From: Pseudomonas sp. P818
Lineage (GTDB): Bacteria > Pseudomonadota > Gammaproteobacteria > Pseudomonadales > Pseudomonadaceae
Direction: 5' to 3'
Assembly: GCF_000418555.1 (NCBI RefSeq)
Contig: NZ_ATKM01000019.1
Coordinates: 434,001-498,000 of the forward strand
DNA: 64,000 nt
Part shown: in pieces, positions 43,132 to 51,922 of the stretch
Layout: each line of letters begins with the position of its first letter
How positions within the stretch are numbered: position 1 is the first letter of the stretch
The notes under the pieces: model-generated
Databases searched by the model: none
Seen by the model: the letters and a program-made list of their open reading frames with translations, nothing else
What the model was told of the DNA's origin: nothing
Translations under genes and position numbers: made by a program

Positions 43132-44487
43132 ATGGCAGCTACCCGTATCTGGATCAAGAACCCCCTCGCCATCTTCACCGCCAACGACCTGGATGCTTCC
43201 GGCGGCCTGGTGATCGAGGATGGCCGTATCGCCGAAGTGCTCAACAAAGGCCAGCAGCCTTCAGCACCCTGCCAGCAAACCTTCGATGCCCGCGAGCATG
43301 TGCTGCTGCCGGGCCTGATCAACACCCACCATCACTTCTACCAGACCCTGACTCGCGCCTGGGCTCCGGTGGTCAATCAGCCGCTGTTTCCCTGGCTGAA
43401 GACGCTCTACCCGGTCTGGGCACGCCTTACCCCCGAGAAACTGGCCCTGGCCAGCAAGGTGGCGCTGGCCGAGCTGCTTTTGTCCGGCTGCAGCACCGCC
43501 GCCGATCACCATTACCTGTTCCCTGGCGGCCTGGAGCATGCCATCGACGTGCAGGTCGAAGCGGTACGCGAACTGGGCATGCGCGCCATGCTCACCCGCG
43601 GTTCGATGAGCCTGGGCGAAGCCGACGGCGGGCTGCCGCCGCAGCAAACGGTGCAGCAGGGTGAGGTGATCCTGGCGGACAGCCAGCGCCTGATCGGCCA
43701 GTACCACGAGCGCGGCGATGGCGCGCAGATCCAGATCGCCCTGGCGCCCTGCTCGCCCTTCTCGGTGACCCAGGAGATCATGCGCCAGAGCGCCGAACTG
43801 GCCGAGGAGCTGGACGTGCGCCTGCACACCCATCTGGCGGAAACCCTCGATGAAGAGGACTACTGCCTGCGCCAGTTCGGCCTGCGCACCGTGGATTACC
43901 TGGAAAGCGTCGGCTGGCTTGGCCCGCGCACCTGGCTGGCCCATGGCATTCACTTCAACCCCGAGGAAATCGCCCGCCTCGGCGCTGCGGGCACCGGCGT
44001 CTGCCACTGCCCCTGCTCGAACATGCGCCTGGCCTCGGGCATCTGCCCCGTGCACGACCTGGAGGCAGCCGGTGTGCCGGTAGGCCTGGGCGTCGACGGT
44101 TCGGCCTCCAACGATGCCTCGAACATGATCCTCGAAGCACGCCAGGCGCTTTACATCCAGCGCCTGCGCTACGGCGCCGAGGCAATCACGCCCGAGCGGG
44201 CGCTGGGCTGGGCCAGCAAGGGCTCGGCGAAGCTGCTGGGCCGCAGCGATATCGGCGAGCTGGCCGTCGGCAAGCAGGCCGACCTGGCGCTGTTCAAGCT
44301 CGATGAGCTGCGTTTTTCCGGCAGCCACGACCCCATCGCCGCACTGCTGCTGTGCGGCGCCGACCGCGCCGATCGAATGATGATCGGCGGCACCTGGCGA
44401 GTCATAGACGGGCAGATCGAGGGGCTGGACGTGGCACAGTTGATCGCCGATCACCGGCAGGCGGCGCGTGAGTTGATCGCGGGCTGA
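43132..44487 (+). CDS. 8-oxoguanine deaminase (amidohydrolase)
   Basis: 451 residues. The metal site starts with PGLINTHHHFYQT (HxH, about 64), then HLAETLDEEDYC (His about 237), the third His in WLAHGIHFN and the catalytic Asp in GLGVDGSASNDASNM (about 323). The closely related P. aeruginosa Pa0142 was shown to deaminate 8-oxoguanine to urate. AGGAG lies seven bases before the ATG. It follows the RAYT/REP unit and precedes the transport-binding-protein gene. Confidence 0.9.
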   Translation: MAATRIWIKNPLAIFTANDLDASGGLVIEDGRIAEVLNKGQQPSAPCQQTFDAREHVLLPGLINTHHHFYQTLTRAWAPVVNQPLFPWLKTLYPVWARLTPEKLALASKVALAELLLSGCSTAADHHYLFPGGLEHAIDVQVEAVRELGMRAMLTRGSMSLGEADGGLPPQQTVQQGEVILADSQRLIGQYHERGDGAQIQIALAPCSPFSVTQEIMRQSAELAEELDVRLHTHLAETLDEEDYCLRQFGLRTVDYLESVGWLGPRTWLAHGIHFNPEEIARLGAAGTGVCHCPCSNMRLASGICPVHDLEAAGVPVGLGVDGSASNDASNMILEARQALYIQRLRYGAEAITPERALGWASKGSAKLLGRSDIGELAVGKQADLALFKLDELRFSGSHDPIAALLLCGADRADRMMIGGTWRVIDGQIEGLDVAQLIADHRQAARELIAG

Positions 44488-44881
44488 CATTGGCTGCGTC
44501 GCGGCTAAAGCCCCTCCCACAAAATAACGCTGTCCACTTAAGGTTGCACTGGTTTGGCTCCCCTCTCCCTAACCCTCTCCCCGGAGGGGCGAGGGGACTG
44601 ATCGAGCTCGACCGTTTCTTCGGTGAACAGCATGACCTCCCACAAAAGCCCCTCCCACAAGAACAGCGCCAACCTGTGGGAAGGGACCGTCGTTTCACAG
44701 GAGCGACGCACCACAACACGCCATACAAGTCTGCCCCGCACCAATACCGCCCCAACGCATGAGCAGGCGCACAGGCAGAACGCCGTCGCCCCGCCTATCT
44801 GTCCTTTTGGTCAGCTTTTTGCAGTCATGGGATCAGCCAACCAACGGCCCCCCCAACACCAAGACTGGAGCTGCACCCACC
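44488..44881. repeat. Repeat-filled gap before the binding-protein gene
   Basis: 394 bases without an accepted gene. Contains TCGCGGCTAAAGCCCCTCCCAC (44499-44520), a CCCTCTCCC-family repeat (44559-44603) with CCCCTCTCC/GGAGGGGCGAGGGG, and a truncated AAAAGCCCCTCCCACAAG (44643-44660). An ATG at 44759 opens in frame with the next gene but lacks a ribosome site. Confidence 0.6.
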
Positions 44882-45964
44882 ATGCACAAGAAGAGCAAGA
44901 AACCGCTGCTGCGCACCCTCGTTGCTGCCCTGGGCATTGGCGCCATGCTCAGCGCCTCGGCAGCCGATCCTCTGAAGGTCGGTTTCGTCTACATCGGCCC
45001 CATCGGCGACCACGGCTGGACTTACCAGCATGAGCAGGGCCGGCAGATGCTGATCAAGGAAATGGGCGACAAGGTCACCACCAGTTTCGTCGAGAACGTG
45101 CCGGAAGGCGCCGACGCCGAGCGGGTGATCCGCAACATGGCCAAGGGCGGTTTCGACCTGATCTTCACCACCTCCTTCGGCTACATGAACCCGACGATCA
45201 AGGTGGCCAGGCAATTCCCCAAGGTCACCTTCGAACACGCCACCGGCTACAAGCAGGACAAGAACGTCGGCACCTACCTGTCGCGCTCCTATGAAGGCCG
45301 CTACGTCGGCGGCTTCCTCGCGGCGAAGATGACCAAGACCAAGAAGGTCGGCTACATCGCCTCCTTCCCGATCCCCGAGGTGATCCGCGACATCAACGCC
45401 ATCCAGTTGGCGCTGGACAAGTACAACCCCGGTACCGAGATCAAGGTGGTGTGGGTCAACACCTGGTTCGATCCGGGCAAGGAATCCGACGCCGCCAACG
45501 CGCTGATCGACCAGGGCGTGGACGTGATGTTCCAGCACACCGACAGCCCGGCGCCGATCCAGACTGCAGAGCGCCGCGGCATCTACGCCGTCGGCTACGC
45601 CTCGGACATGGCCCACTTCGGGCCCAAGGCCGTGCTCACCTCCATCGTCAACGACTGGGGCCCGCACTACATCAAGTCCACCCAGGCGGTGATCGACGGC
45701 ACCTGGCAGCCGCAGGACTTCTGGGGTGGCCTGGCCGAGGACACCATTGACCTGCCGATCAGCGATCTGGTGCCGGCCGACGTGAAGAGCGAGGCCGAGC
45801 AGATCATCGCCGACATTCGCAGCGGCAAGTTCCACCCCTTTACCGGTCCGATCAAGGATCAGAGCGGCGCGGTGCGCATCGCCGAAGGCGCCAGCGCGAC
45901 CAATGCCGAGCTGGCCGCGATGAACTACTACGTCGAAAACGTGAAGGCCGAAATGCCGAAGTAG
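44882..45964 (+). CDS. BMP family nucleoside-binding protein of the ABC importer
   Basis: 360 residues. Basic N-terminus and signal peptide (about 1-27, cut likely after SAS-A), no lipobox, so it is soluble in the periplasm. The mature domain has KVGFVYIGPIGDHGWTYQHE (about 30), LIFTTSFGYM, YEGRYVGGFLAAKM and VMFQHTDSPAPIQ, typical of BMP/PnrA-type purine nucleoside or nucleobase receptors. It completes the importer at 38698-42339. GGAG lies 11 bases before the chosen ATG. Confidence 0.92.
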   Translation: MHKKSKKPLLRTLVAALGIGAMLSASAADPLKVGFVYIGPIGDHGWTYQHEQGRQMLIKEMGDKVTTSFVENVPEGADAERVIRNMAKGGFDLIFTTSFGYMNPTIKVARQFPKVTFEHATGYKQDKNVGTYLSRSYEGRYVGGFLAAKMTKTKKVGYIASFPIPEVIRDINAIQLALDKYNPGTEIKVVWVNTWFDPGKESDAANALIDQGVDVMFQHTDSPAPIQTAERRGIYAVGYASDMAHFGPKAVLTSIVNDWGPHYIKSTQAVIDGTWQPQDFWGGLAEDTIDLPISDLVPADVKSEAEQIIADIRSGKFHPFTGPIKDQSGAVRIAEGASATNAELAAMNYYVENVKAEMPK

Positions 45965-45975
45965 CAACGCAAAGC

Positions 45976-46030
45976 ATCGCGGCTGAAGCCGCTCCTACTC
46001 CCACGCCTGTAGGAGCGGCTTCAGCCGCGA
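45976..46030. repeat. Inverted REP pair
   Basis: ATCGCGGCTGAAGCCGCTCCTAC and GTAGGAGCGGCTTCAGCCGCGA around CTCCCACGCCT, 12 bases after the binding-protein gene. It may also act as its transcript end. Confidence 0.9.
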
Positions 46031-46162
46031 TAATTTGGAAAGCACCGATGCCGTCCCTGCTTATCTCAGCAGAACCGCATCACCGTGGCGCCGGCCTTTG
46101 GTGCCACGCATCGCTGCCCTGGGTACGAGAAGACTCGCAGCACCGCCCACCCGAGGCTAAAC

Positions 46163-47122
46163 ATGAACGCATTACCCATCATCGACATCGCCCCCCTCTA
46201 CGCCGACGACGCTTCGGCCTGGCCTGCCGTGGCCGAGCAGATCGACCGCGCCTGCCGCGACTGGGGCTTCTTCTACATCGTCGGCCACCCGATCAGTGCC
46301 GAGCGCATCGACGCCCTGCTCAGTGCGGCGAAGCGCTTCTTCGCCCTGCCTGCCGAAGAGAAACTCAGGATCGATATCACCCAGACCGCCCACCACCGCG
46401 GTTACGGCGCCATCGCCACCGAACAGCTGGACCCGAGCAAGCCGAGCGACCTCAAGGAAACCTTCGACATGGGTTTCCACATGCCCGCCGATCACCCCGA
46501 GGTGCTGGCGGGCAAACCGCTGCGCGGGCCGAATCGCCACCCGGATCTACCCGGCTGGGGCGAGCTGATGGAACAGCATTACGCCGACATGCAGGACCTG
46601 GCCAAGACCCTGCTGCGTGCCATGGCCATGGCGCTGGATATCGAGCACGACTTCTTCGACGCGCGCTTTCATGAGCCGATCAGCGTGCTGCGCATGATTC
46701 ACTACCCGCCGCGTCACATTGCTACCAGCAGCGAGCAGCAAGGCGCAGGCGCGCACACAGATTACGGCTGCATCACCCTGCTCTACCAAGACGATACCGG
46801 TGGCCTGCAGGTGCGCGCGCGTAACGGCGAGTGGATCGACGCGCCGCCGATCGCCGGCAGCTTCGTGGTCAACATCGGCGACATGATGGCGCGCTGGAGC
46901 AACGACCGTTACACCTCGACGCCGCACCGAGTGATCAGCCCGCTGGGGGTGGATCGCTACTCCATGCCGTTCTTCGCCGAGCCGCACCCGGATACCCTGA
47001 TCGACTGCCTGCCCAACTGCTCCAGCGCGGACAACCCGGCCAAGTATTCGCCAGTGACCAGCGCCGCGTACCTGCTGTCGCGCTTCGCCGATACCTATGC
47101 CTATCGGCGTGAGGAGGCATAG
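46163..47122 (+). CDS. Isopenicillin-N-synthase-like Fe(II)/2-oxoglutarate-type oxygenase
   Basis: 319 residues. The DIOX_N part starts LPIIDIAPLYADD. The double-stranded beta-helix core has the iron ligands in HTDYGCITLL (HxD, about 196-198) and TPHRVISP (distal His, about 255), with the following Arg-x-Ser pattern (RYSMPFF) that usually binds 2-oxoglutarate. The substrate is unknown. Setting between purine import, 8-oxoguanine deaminase and adenine deaminase suggests a purine or methylated purine. GAGG lies six bases before the ATG at 46163. Confidence 0.88.
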   Translation: MNALPIIDIAPLYADDASAWPAVAEQIDRACRDWGFFYIVGHPISAERIDALLSAAKRFFALPAEEKLRIDITQTAHHRGYGAIATEQLDPSKPSDLKETFDMGFHMPADHPEVLAGKPLRGPNRHPDLPGWGELMEQHYADMQDLAKTLLRAMAMALDIEHDFFDARFHEPISVLRMIHYPPRHIATSSEQQGAGAHTDYGCITLLYQDDTGGLQVRARNGEWIDAPPIAGSFVVNIGDMMARWSNDRYTSTPHRVISPLGVDRYSMPFFAEPHPDTLIDCLPNCSSADNPAKYSPVTSAAYLLSRFADTYAYRREEA

Positions 47123-47140
47123 AGCTGAATGCCGCCAACT

Positions 47141-47187
47141 GTAGGAGCGACTTCAGTCGCGAAATTCGCGGATGAATCCGCTCCTAC
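47141..47187. repeat. Inverted pair of divergent REP copies
   Basis: GTAGGAGCGACTTCAGTCGCGA (47141-47162) and TTCGCGGATGAATCCGCTCCTAC (47165-47187). Both keep GTAGGAGCG; the inner palindromes differ from the main family by compensating changes, so the hairpins stay intact. Confidence 0.85.
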
Positions 47188-47200
47188 AGAACGTACAGCC

Positions 47201-47286
47201 GTAGGGTGGATGACGCTCTTTTCATCCACCGCTTCGGCACCGGCACATCCATATCGGTGGACATGAAAAGCGCTGTCCACCCTACG
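47201..47286. repeat. Inverted repeat, GTAGGGTGGATGACGC family
   Basis: GTAGGGTGGATGACGCTCTT and, inverted, AGCGCTGTCCACCCTAC at the ends. It is a second copy of the element at 32333-32409 and stands next to a REP pair, 83 bases before the adenine deaminase. Confidence 0.85.
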
Positions 47287-47368
47287 CAACGGGCCAGGCG
47301 GCGCAGCACGATCCTGTCCCAGCAGTTAAACTTCGCCCTGTCCAAGCCTGATAACGAGAACCCCGACC

Positions 47369-48316
47369 ATGCCCGAATGGCTCAACGCCCTGCCCAAGGC
47401 TGAACTGCACCTCCATCTGGAGGGCTCGCTCGAGCCCGAGCTGCTGTTCGCCCTGGCCGAGCGCAACCAGATCGCCTTGCCCTGGAGCGATGTCGAGACC
47501 CTGCGTGCGGCCTATGCCTTCAACAACCTGCAGGAATTTCTCGATCTGTATTACGCCGGCGCCAGCGTGCTGCACACCGAGCAGGATTTCTACGACCTGA
47601 CCTGGGCCTACCTGCAACGTTGCAAGGCGCAGAACGTCATTCACGTCGAACCCTTCTTCGACCCGCAGACCCACACCGACCGCGGCGTTCCCTTCGAAGT
47701 AGTACTGCGTGGTATCCAGCAGGCTCTGCGCGACGGCGAACAGCAACTGGGCATCAGCCACGGCCTGATCCTCAGTTTCCTGCGCCACCTGCCCGAGGAA
47801 GAAGCATTCAAGACGCTGGAGCAGGCCATGCCGTTCCGCGATGCCTTTATCGGCGTCGGTCTGGACAGTTCGGAGAAGGGCTTCCCGCCGCGGCTGTTCG
47901 AGCGGGTGTTCGCCAAGGCGCGCAGCGAAGGCCTGCACGCGGTGGCGCACGCCGGCGAGGAAGGCCCGCCCGAGTACATCTGGGAAGCGCTGGACCTGCT
48001 CAAGGTCAAGCGAATCGACCACGGCGTACGCGCCATCGAAGACGAGCGGCTGATGCAGCGCATCATCGACGAGCAGATTCCGCTGACCGTCTGCCCGCTG
48101 TCCAACATCAAGCTGTGCGTGTTTGAGCACATGGGCCAGCACAACATCCTCGACATGCTCGAGCGCGGCGTGAAGGTGACGGTGAACTCGGACGACCCGG
48201 CCTACTTCGGTGGCTATGTCGGCGAGAACTTCGCCGCCCTGCATGAGCACCTGGGCATGACCGAAGCCCAGGCCAGGCGCCTGGCGCAGAACAGCCTGGA
48301 TGCGCGCCTGGCCTGA
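47369..48316 (+). CDS. Adenine deaminase (adenosine-deaminase-like)
   Basis: 315 residues. HxH in AELHLHLEGS (about 13), the AHAGEEGPPEYIWEAL block with catalytic His/Glu (about 194), LSNIKLCVF and NSDDPAYFGGYVGEN (metal Asp, about 274). The adenosine deaminase fold, but proteins of this Pseudomonas type (Pa0148) were shown to act on adenine, giving hypoxanthine. Last gene of the purine block. The ribosome site is weak. Confidence 0.9.
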   Translation: MPEWLNALPKAELHLHLEGSLEPELLFALAERNQIALPWSDVETLRAAYAFNNLQEFLDLYYAGASVLHTEQDFYDLTWAYLQRCKAQNVIHVEPFFDPQTHTDRGVPFEVVLRGIQQALRDGEQQLGISHGLILSFLRHLPEEEAFKTLEQAMPFRDAFIGVGLDSSEKGFPPRLFERVFAKARSEGLHAVAHAGEEGPPEYIWEALDLLKVKRIDHGVRAIEDERLMQRIIDEQIPLTVCPLSNIKLCVFEHMGQHNILDMLERGVKVTVNSDDPAYFGGYVGENFAALHEHLGMTEAQARRLAQNSLDARLA

Positions 48317-48325
48317 GCAAGGCCG

Positions 48326-48371
48326 TCGCCGCTGAAGCGCCTCCCACGGTGGGAGGGGCTTCAGCCGCGAC
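48326..48371. repeat. REP pair behind the adenine deaminase
   Basis: TCGCCGCTGAAGCGCCTCCCAC and GTGGGAGGGGCTTCAGCCGCGAC back to back. One copy is degenerate in its stem. It lies between converging genes. Confidence 0.8.
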
Positions 48372-48379
48372 TTGTAGTA

Positions 48380-48916
48380 TCAGTGTTCCGACAGCTTGCG
48401 CCGCCTGCCGGTGACCATCGACAGCGGCAGGTTCTCGCGCAGCCGGTAGCTCTCGAACAAGGCGGCGGCGATATGCAGGCCCACCAGCGCCATCAGCGCG
48501 TTGGCACAGAACTCGTGAATCTCCAGCGGCAGATCCGCGCCCCAGAAATAATCGACCTCTTCCATCAGAAAGCCGGTCACGCCCAGACCGAGCATCAGCG
48601 TCATCATCAGGATCATCACCAGCGCGCCCAGCGGCGAGTGCCCGAGACGGTGGTAGGGCTGGCCGCCAATCAGCGCGCGCAGGTGCGCACCGAGGCGTGC
48701 CGGGGTCGGCCAGAAATCGGCCCAGCGCGCCGCAGGCGTACCGACGAAGCCCCAAACCAGACGAATCGCCAGCCAGGCCACGGCGTAGTAGCCGAACCAG
48801 CGATGCCAGTTTTCTCCCTCTTTGGTAAAGAAGTAGTTGACCAGGAAAGCGCCGGCCAGGAACCAGTGGAACAGGCGCACCACCGGGTCCCACAGGCGTA
48901 CGGTCGTGGTGTTCAT
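48380..48916 (-). CDS. Cytochrome b561-type membrane protein
   Basis: 178 residues, four membrane helices. The heme-ligand histidines fit at RLFHWFLAG (about 17), NWHRWFGYY (about 38), LEIHEFCANAL (about 133) and LVGLHIAAALF (about 147). A di-heme Ni/Fe-hydrogenase-type b subunit that moves electrons in the inner membrane. Its ATG overlaps the stop of the PepSY gene by one base, so the pair works as a unit. Partner oxidase or reductase unknown. Confidence 0.87.
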   Translation of the reverse strand: MNTTTVRLWDPVVRLFHWFLAGAFLVNYFFTKEGENWHRWFGYYAVAWLAIRLVWGFVGTPAARWADFWPTPARLGAHLRALIGGQPYHRLGHSPLGALVMILMMTLMLGLGVTGFLMEEVDYFWGADLPLEIHEFCANALMALVGLHIAAALFESYRLRENLPLSMVTGRRRKLSEH

Positions 48917-49182
48917 CAGCTTTCCACGTTGCTCTTGACGGCATCACCGCTGACCGGGTCGAAGTAGATCTCGACCTTCTTGCCGTCCTTGTCGAAGCCG
49001 TAGATTTCGTAGCAGTTGCCTTTGGTGACCTTGAACTTGTTGATCTGGTAGCCCTGGGCCTTGAGGTCGGCCTGGAAGGTGTCCTGGTCCTGCCACTGTG
49101 CCTTGTCGGCGGTGGTGCATTCGATGGCGGCGAAGGTCAGCGGGCTGGCCAGAGCCAGGGATAGCAGAAGCAGTTTGCGCAT
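48916..49182 (-). CDS. Small PepSY-domain periplasmic protein
   Basis: 88 residues. Signal peptide (about 1-19, ending FAA), then a single PepSY-like domain with two cysteines (IECTTADK and GNCYEIYG) and the ending KKVEIYFDPVSGDAV typical of PepSY. GAGGA lies ten bases before the ATG at 49182. It is coupled to the cytochrome b gene. In pseudomonads such pairs are often next to two-component genes, but here none is seen. Confidence 0.85.
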   Translation of the reverse strand: MRKLLLLSLALASPLTFAAIECTTADKAQWQDQDTFQADLKAQGYQINKFKVTKGNCYEIYGFDKDGKKVEIYFDPVSGDAVKSNVES

Positions 49183-49273
49183 GATGAAGTCCTCTTCGGT
49201 GCAGGAGGAAAGTGGGTCTGCAAGGACCACTCTCGCGCCTGAACCTTAAGGCCGCATTAGCGCGTACGAATCT

Positions 49274-49331
49274 GTAGCCCGGATGCAATCCGGGAAGGTC
49301 AACAGCAAACACCCGGATTGCATCCGGGCTA
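49274..49331. repeat. Inverted REP pair, GTAGCCCGGATGC family
   Basis: GTAGCCCGGATGCAATCCGGG (49274-49294) and CCCGGATTGCATCCGGGCTA (49312-49331), 17 bases apart, with the last GTAG base changed. Third locus of this family. Confidence 0.85.
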
Positions 49332-49370
49332 TGGGTTCAATACCGCAGGGAGGGACTGGAGCCTTGTCAG

Positions 49371-49394
49371 TCGCGGCTAAAGCCCCTCCCACAA
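49371..49394. repeat. Single REP copy behind the OprC-like gene
   Basis: GTCGCGGCTAAAGCCCCTCCCAC, the variant with GTGGGAGGGG on the opposite strand, nine bases from the receptor gene's stop codon. Confidence 0.8.
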
Positions 49395-49403
49395 CCGAGT
49401 GGC

Positions 49404-51488
49404 TCAGAAGTCGAAATCGACCTTGGCCCAGAGGGTGCGACCCGGCTCATCGATGCGGGTGTCAGCCGGGAAGCCGAAACCGGCATCGCCGGCCAGGTTG
49501 AGGTTCTCGGCGTAGCGCTTGTCGAGCAGGTTATCCACACCGGCACTGAGCTTGACCTGCTGGCTGACGCGGTAGGCACCGTTGAGCGAGAGCACGCCGA
49601 AGCCGGCGCTGTCGGCGAAGTCCTGCCCCACCACATTGCCGCGCCCTTCGGCGATGCGGCCCTGACTGTCGACCACACGCCACAGGGCGCCGACGCTCCA
49701 GTCATCGCGCGCATAGGTCAGGCTCAGGCGCGCCTCCAGCGGCGGCATCTGCGGTAGCGCTTCGCCGTCCGAGCTGTTCTTGCCCCAGGCGTAGGCCAGT
49801 GTGGCATCGGCCTTCCAGTTGGAGTCGAGGGCATAAGCCACACCCAGCTCACCACCCATAATGCGCGCGTCGACATTGTCGGCCTGGGTGCTCATGCCAC
49901 GATAGTCGAACAGGATGTAGTCGCGCACCTGCCCGGCATAGGCCGAGGCCCAGGCCTGCAGCTTGTCGTCCTGGTACTGGATACCGATATCGAGCTGGGT
50001 GGTCTTCTCCGGCTCGATGCCGTCGAACGCATTGCGCGAACCGGCCGGGCCATTCAGCCCGGCGGAGAACAGCTCCCAGTAATCGGGGAAGCGCTGCACA
50101 TGGCCGATGCCGGCATAGAGGGTGGTCGGCGAGCCGGCCAGGTCATGCTCGTAGCGCACGAAACCGCTGGGCAGAGTCTCGGCGCGAGTTTCGCCCGCCG
50201 TTGGGTTGGGCCGAGTCATGCCCATCATGCTGCGAAAACTCTGCCGGTAATCCTTGGCCGAGGCGCGATCCACCCGCGCCCCGGAAACCAGCCGATCACG
50301 CTCGGCCAGGCTCCAGGTGGCTTCGGCGAAGGCGCCGTAGTTGTGCATCAGCGCGTCCTTGTTCCAGGGGAAGCGATCGGCGTCCGTATAGCCCGTCATC
50401 ATGCTGTAGGTGGAGCGGCGGGCGCGGTGCTCGCTGCGCTGCGCATCGATGCCGGTGATCAGCTCGACGTCGTCCCACTTCCAGGTCGCGGCCAGGCGGG
50501 CGCCGAGGGTACGCCGGTCGACCTGCGAGGCCATGGGCATGGCCATCATGCTGGTCGGGTTCGGCACGCGCAGGCGGAAGTTGTCCATGATGTGGTCGGC
50601 GTAGTTGTAGTAGACCTTGGCCTCGACCTTATCCAGCACGCCGCCGAGGTTGCTGCGCTCGACGCGCAGGCCGAGGCTTTCGCGCTTGAACTGGGTGCCG
50701 TCCATGCCGCGACCGGCGTAGCGCGCCTCACCATCGCCACGGCCGGCGCTGAGTTCGATCAGGGTATCGGCATCCGGGGTCCAGCCCAGCGCCACATCGC
50801 TGTTCCACTTGTCCCAGCGCGAGGCGATGGTGTCGCCGTCACCGTTGTCGTAGTCCTCCGAATGCGAACGGTTGGCCATCACCCGCAGGTAGCCCTGCTC
50901 ACCCCCCACGGCGCCGTCGATCAGCCGGTCGAAGCGGCCGTTGGAGCCCGCCAGCACACTGGCATGCAGGCGCGCACCGAGTTCGCCGAAGCGCTCCGGC
51001 TCACGCTCGAAGCGCACCACGCCGGCCGAGGCACCGGGGCCCCAGATCACCGTCTGCGGGCCCTTGGTCACGGTCAGCAGGTCATAGGTTTCCGGCGAAA
51101 TGTAGGAACTGGGTGCATCCATCCGCCCGGGGCAGGCGCCGAGCATCTGGCCGCCATCGGTGAGCAGCAGCAGGCGCGAGCCGAACATCCCGCGCAGCAC
51201 CGGGTCGCTGTTGCTGCCGCCGCTACGAATCGCCGAGAAACCCGGGATGGTCTTGAGGTAATCAGCAGCGTCGCTGGCTGGCACCGGCTGGCGCGGGTCC
51301 TTGGGATCGGCCACCACGGTCAGCGGTGAGCTTTGCTGGATTGCCGTGATCACCGTGGGCGGCAGTTCGTGAACATGCTCCTCGGCATGCAACGGCGTAA
51401 TGGTGCACAGGCCACAGGCGATGGCCAGGGCAGACAGGGGAAAACCAGGGCGAACGGAAACAGCGCCCGGAACGAAGGAAACGGACAT
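49404..51488 (-). CDS. oprC: TonB-dependent copper receptor (OprC/NosA type)
   Basis: 694 residues. Signal peptide, then a plug domain containing LGACPGRMDAPSSYIS (about 133-148), the CxxxM copper site of OprC, followed by VTKGPQTVIWGPGASAGVV. A methionine-rich loop (TSMMAMPMASQ, about 320) fits further copper ligands. The 22-strand barrel ends TLWAKVDFDF with a C-terminal Phe. It imports copper across the outer membrane with TonB energy. The start at 51488 is chosen over 51515. Last gene of the copper cluster. Confidence 0.93.
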   Translation of the reverse strand: MSVSFVPGAVSVRPGFPLSALAIACGLCTITPLHAEEHVHELPPTVITAIQQSSPLTVVADPKDPRQPVPASDAADYLKTIPGFSAIRSGGSNSDPVLRGMFGSRLLLLTDGGQMLGACPGRMDAPSSYISPETYDLLTVTKGPQTVIWGPGASAGVVRFEREPERFGELGARLHASVLAGSNGRFDRLIDGAVGGEQGYLRVMANRSHSEDYDNGDGDTIASRWDKWNSDVALGWTPDADTLIELSAGRGDGEARYAGRGMDGTQFKRESLGLRVERSNLGGVLDKVEAKVYYNYADHIMDNFRLRVPNPTSMMAMPMASQVDRRTLGARLAATWKWDDVELITGIDAQRSEHRARRSTYSMMTGYTDADRFPWNKDALMHNYGAFAEATWSLAERDRLVSGARVDRASAKDYRQSFRSMMGMTRPNPTAGETRAETLPSGFVRYEHDLAGSPTTLYAGIGHVQRFPDYWELFSAGLNGPAGSRNAFDGIEPEKTTQLDIGIQYQDDKLQAWASAYAGQVRDYILFDYRGMSTQADNVDARIMGGELGVAYALDSNWKADATLAYAWGKNSSDGEALPQMPPLEARLSLTYARDDWSVGALWRVVDSQGRIAEGRGNVVGQDFADSAGFGVLSLNGAYRVSQQVKLSAGVDNLLDKRYAENLNLAGDAGFGFPADTRIDEPGRTLWAKVDFDF

Positions 51489-51512
51489 GCGAATACCTGA
51501 ATGGTCGATTTG

Positions 51513-51533
51513 CAAAAAGGGCCGGCTAGCCCT
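51513..51533 (-). terminator. Possible attenuator before oprC
   Basis: On the minus strand AGGGC-TAGCCG-GCCCT followed by TTTT. It lies in the 59-base gap between the DUF2946 gene and oprC and could limit readthrough. Confidence 0.45.
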
Positions 51534-51547
51534 CGCGAAAGAAGAAC

Positions 51548-51922
51548 TCAGGCGTGCATGGGAGGCGCACGTGACAGTGCGCGGGGGAAATGAGTGCAGG
51601 ACAGCGGTGCAAGCGGGAGCGCTGCGCCTCTCTGGTCAACGGGCGACTGTCGCGCGACGATTGCCCAACGGCTGCCCGCCAGCGCGGGGCAATGGGAGAA
51701 GAGCGAGCAGTAGCCGCAGGCATCCACCTGCAGCACCGGCCTGCCGCCATCCTTGGCAAGCGCTTCAGGGTCGCCGCCGTCATGGCAGGCCAGCTCGTTC
51801 AGCCAGCGCCAGTCAGTGGGCTCGGCACGCAGCTGCGACGCCAGAGGCGCCAGCACGATCAGGACCAGCGCCAGCAGCCCGAGATGGGCGGCGAAGGTCC
51901 GTCTGCGCGCCGTGATCATCAT
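51548..51922 (-). CDS. DUF2946 family protein
   Basis: 124 residues. N-terminal hydrophobic segment (about 13-30, LGLLALVLIVLAPLASQL), then the DUF2946 hallmark DACGYCSLFSHCPAL (about 68-82) with three cysteines and a His that could bind copper. The family is regularly found beside copper uptake genes. Its ATG overlaps the stop of the PCu(A)C gene, so it is translationally coupled. Function unproven. Confidence 0.82.
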   Translation of the reverse strand: MMITARRRTFAAHLGLLALVLIVLAPLASQLRAEPTDWRWLNELACHDGGDPEALAKDGGRPVLQVDACGYCSLFSHCPALAGSRWAIVARQSPVDQRGAALPLAPLSCTHFPRALSRAPPMHA

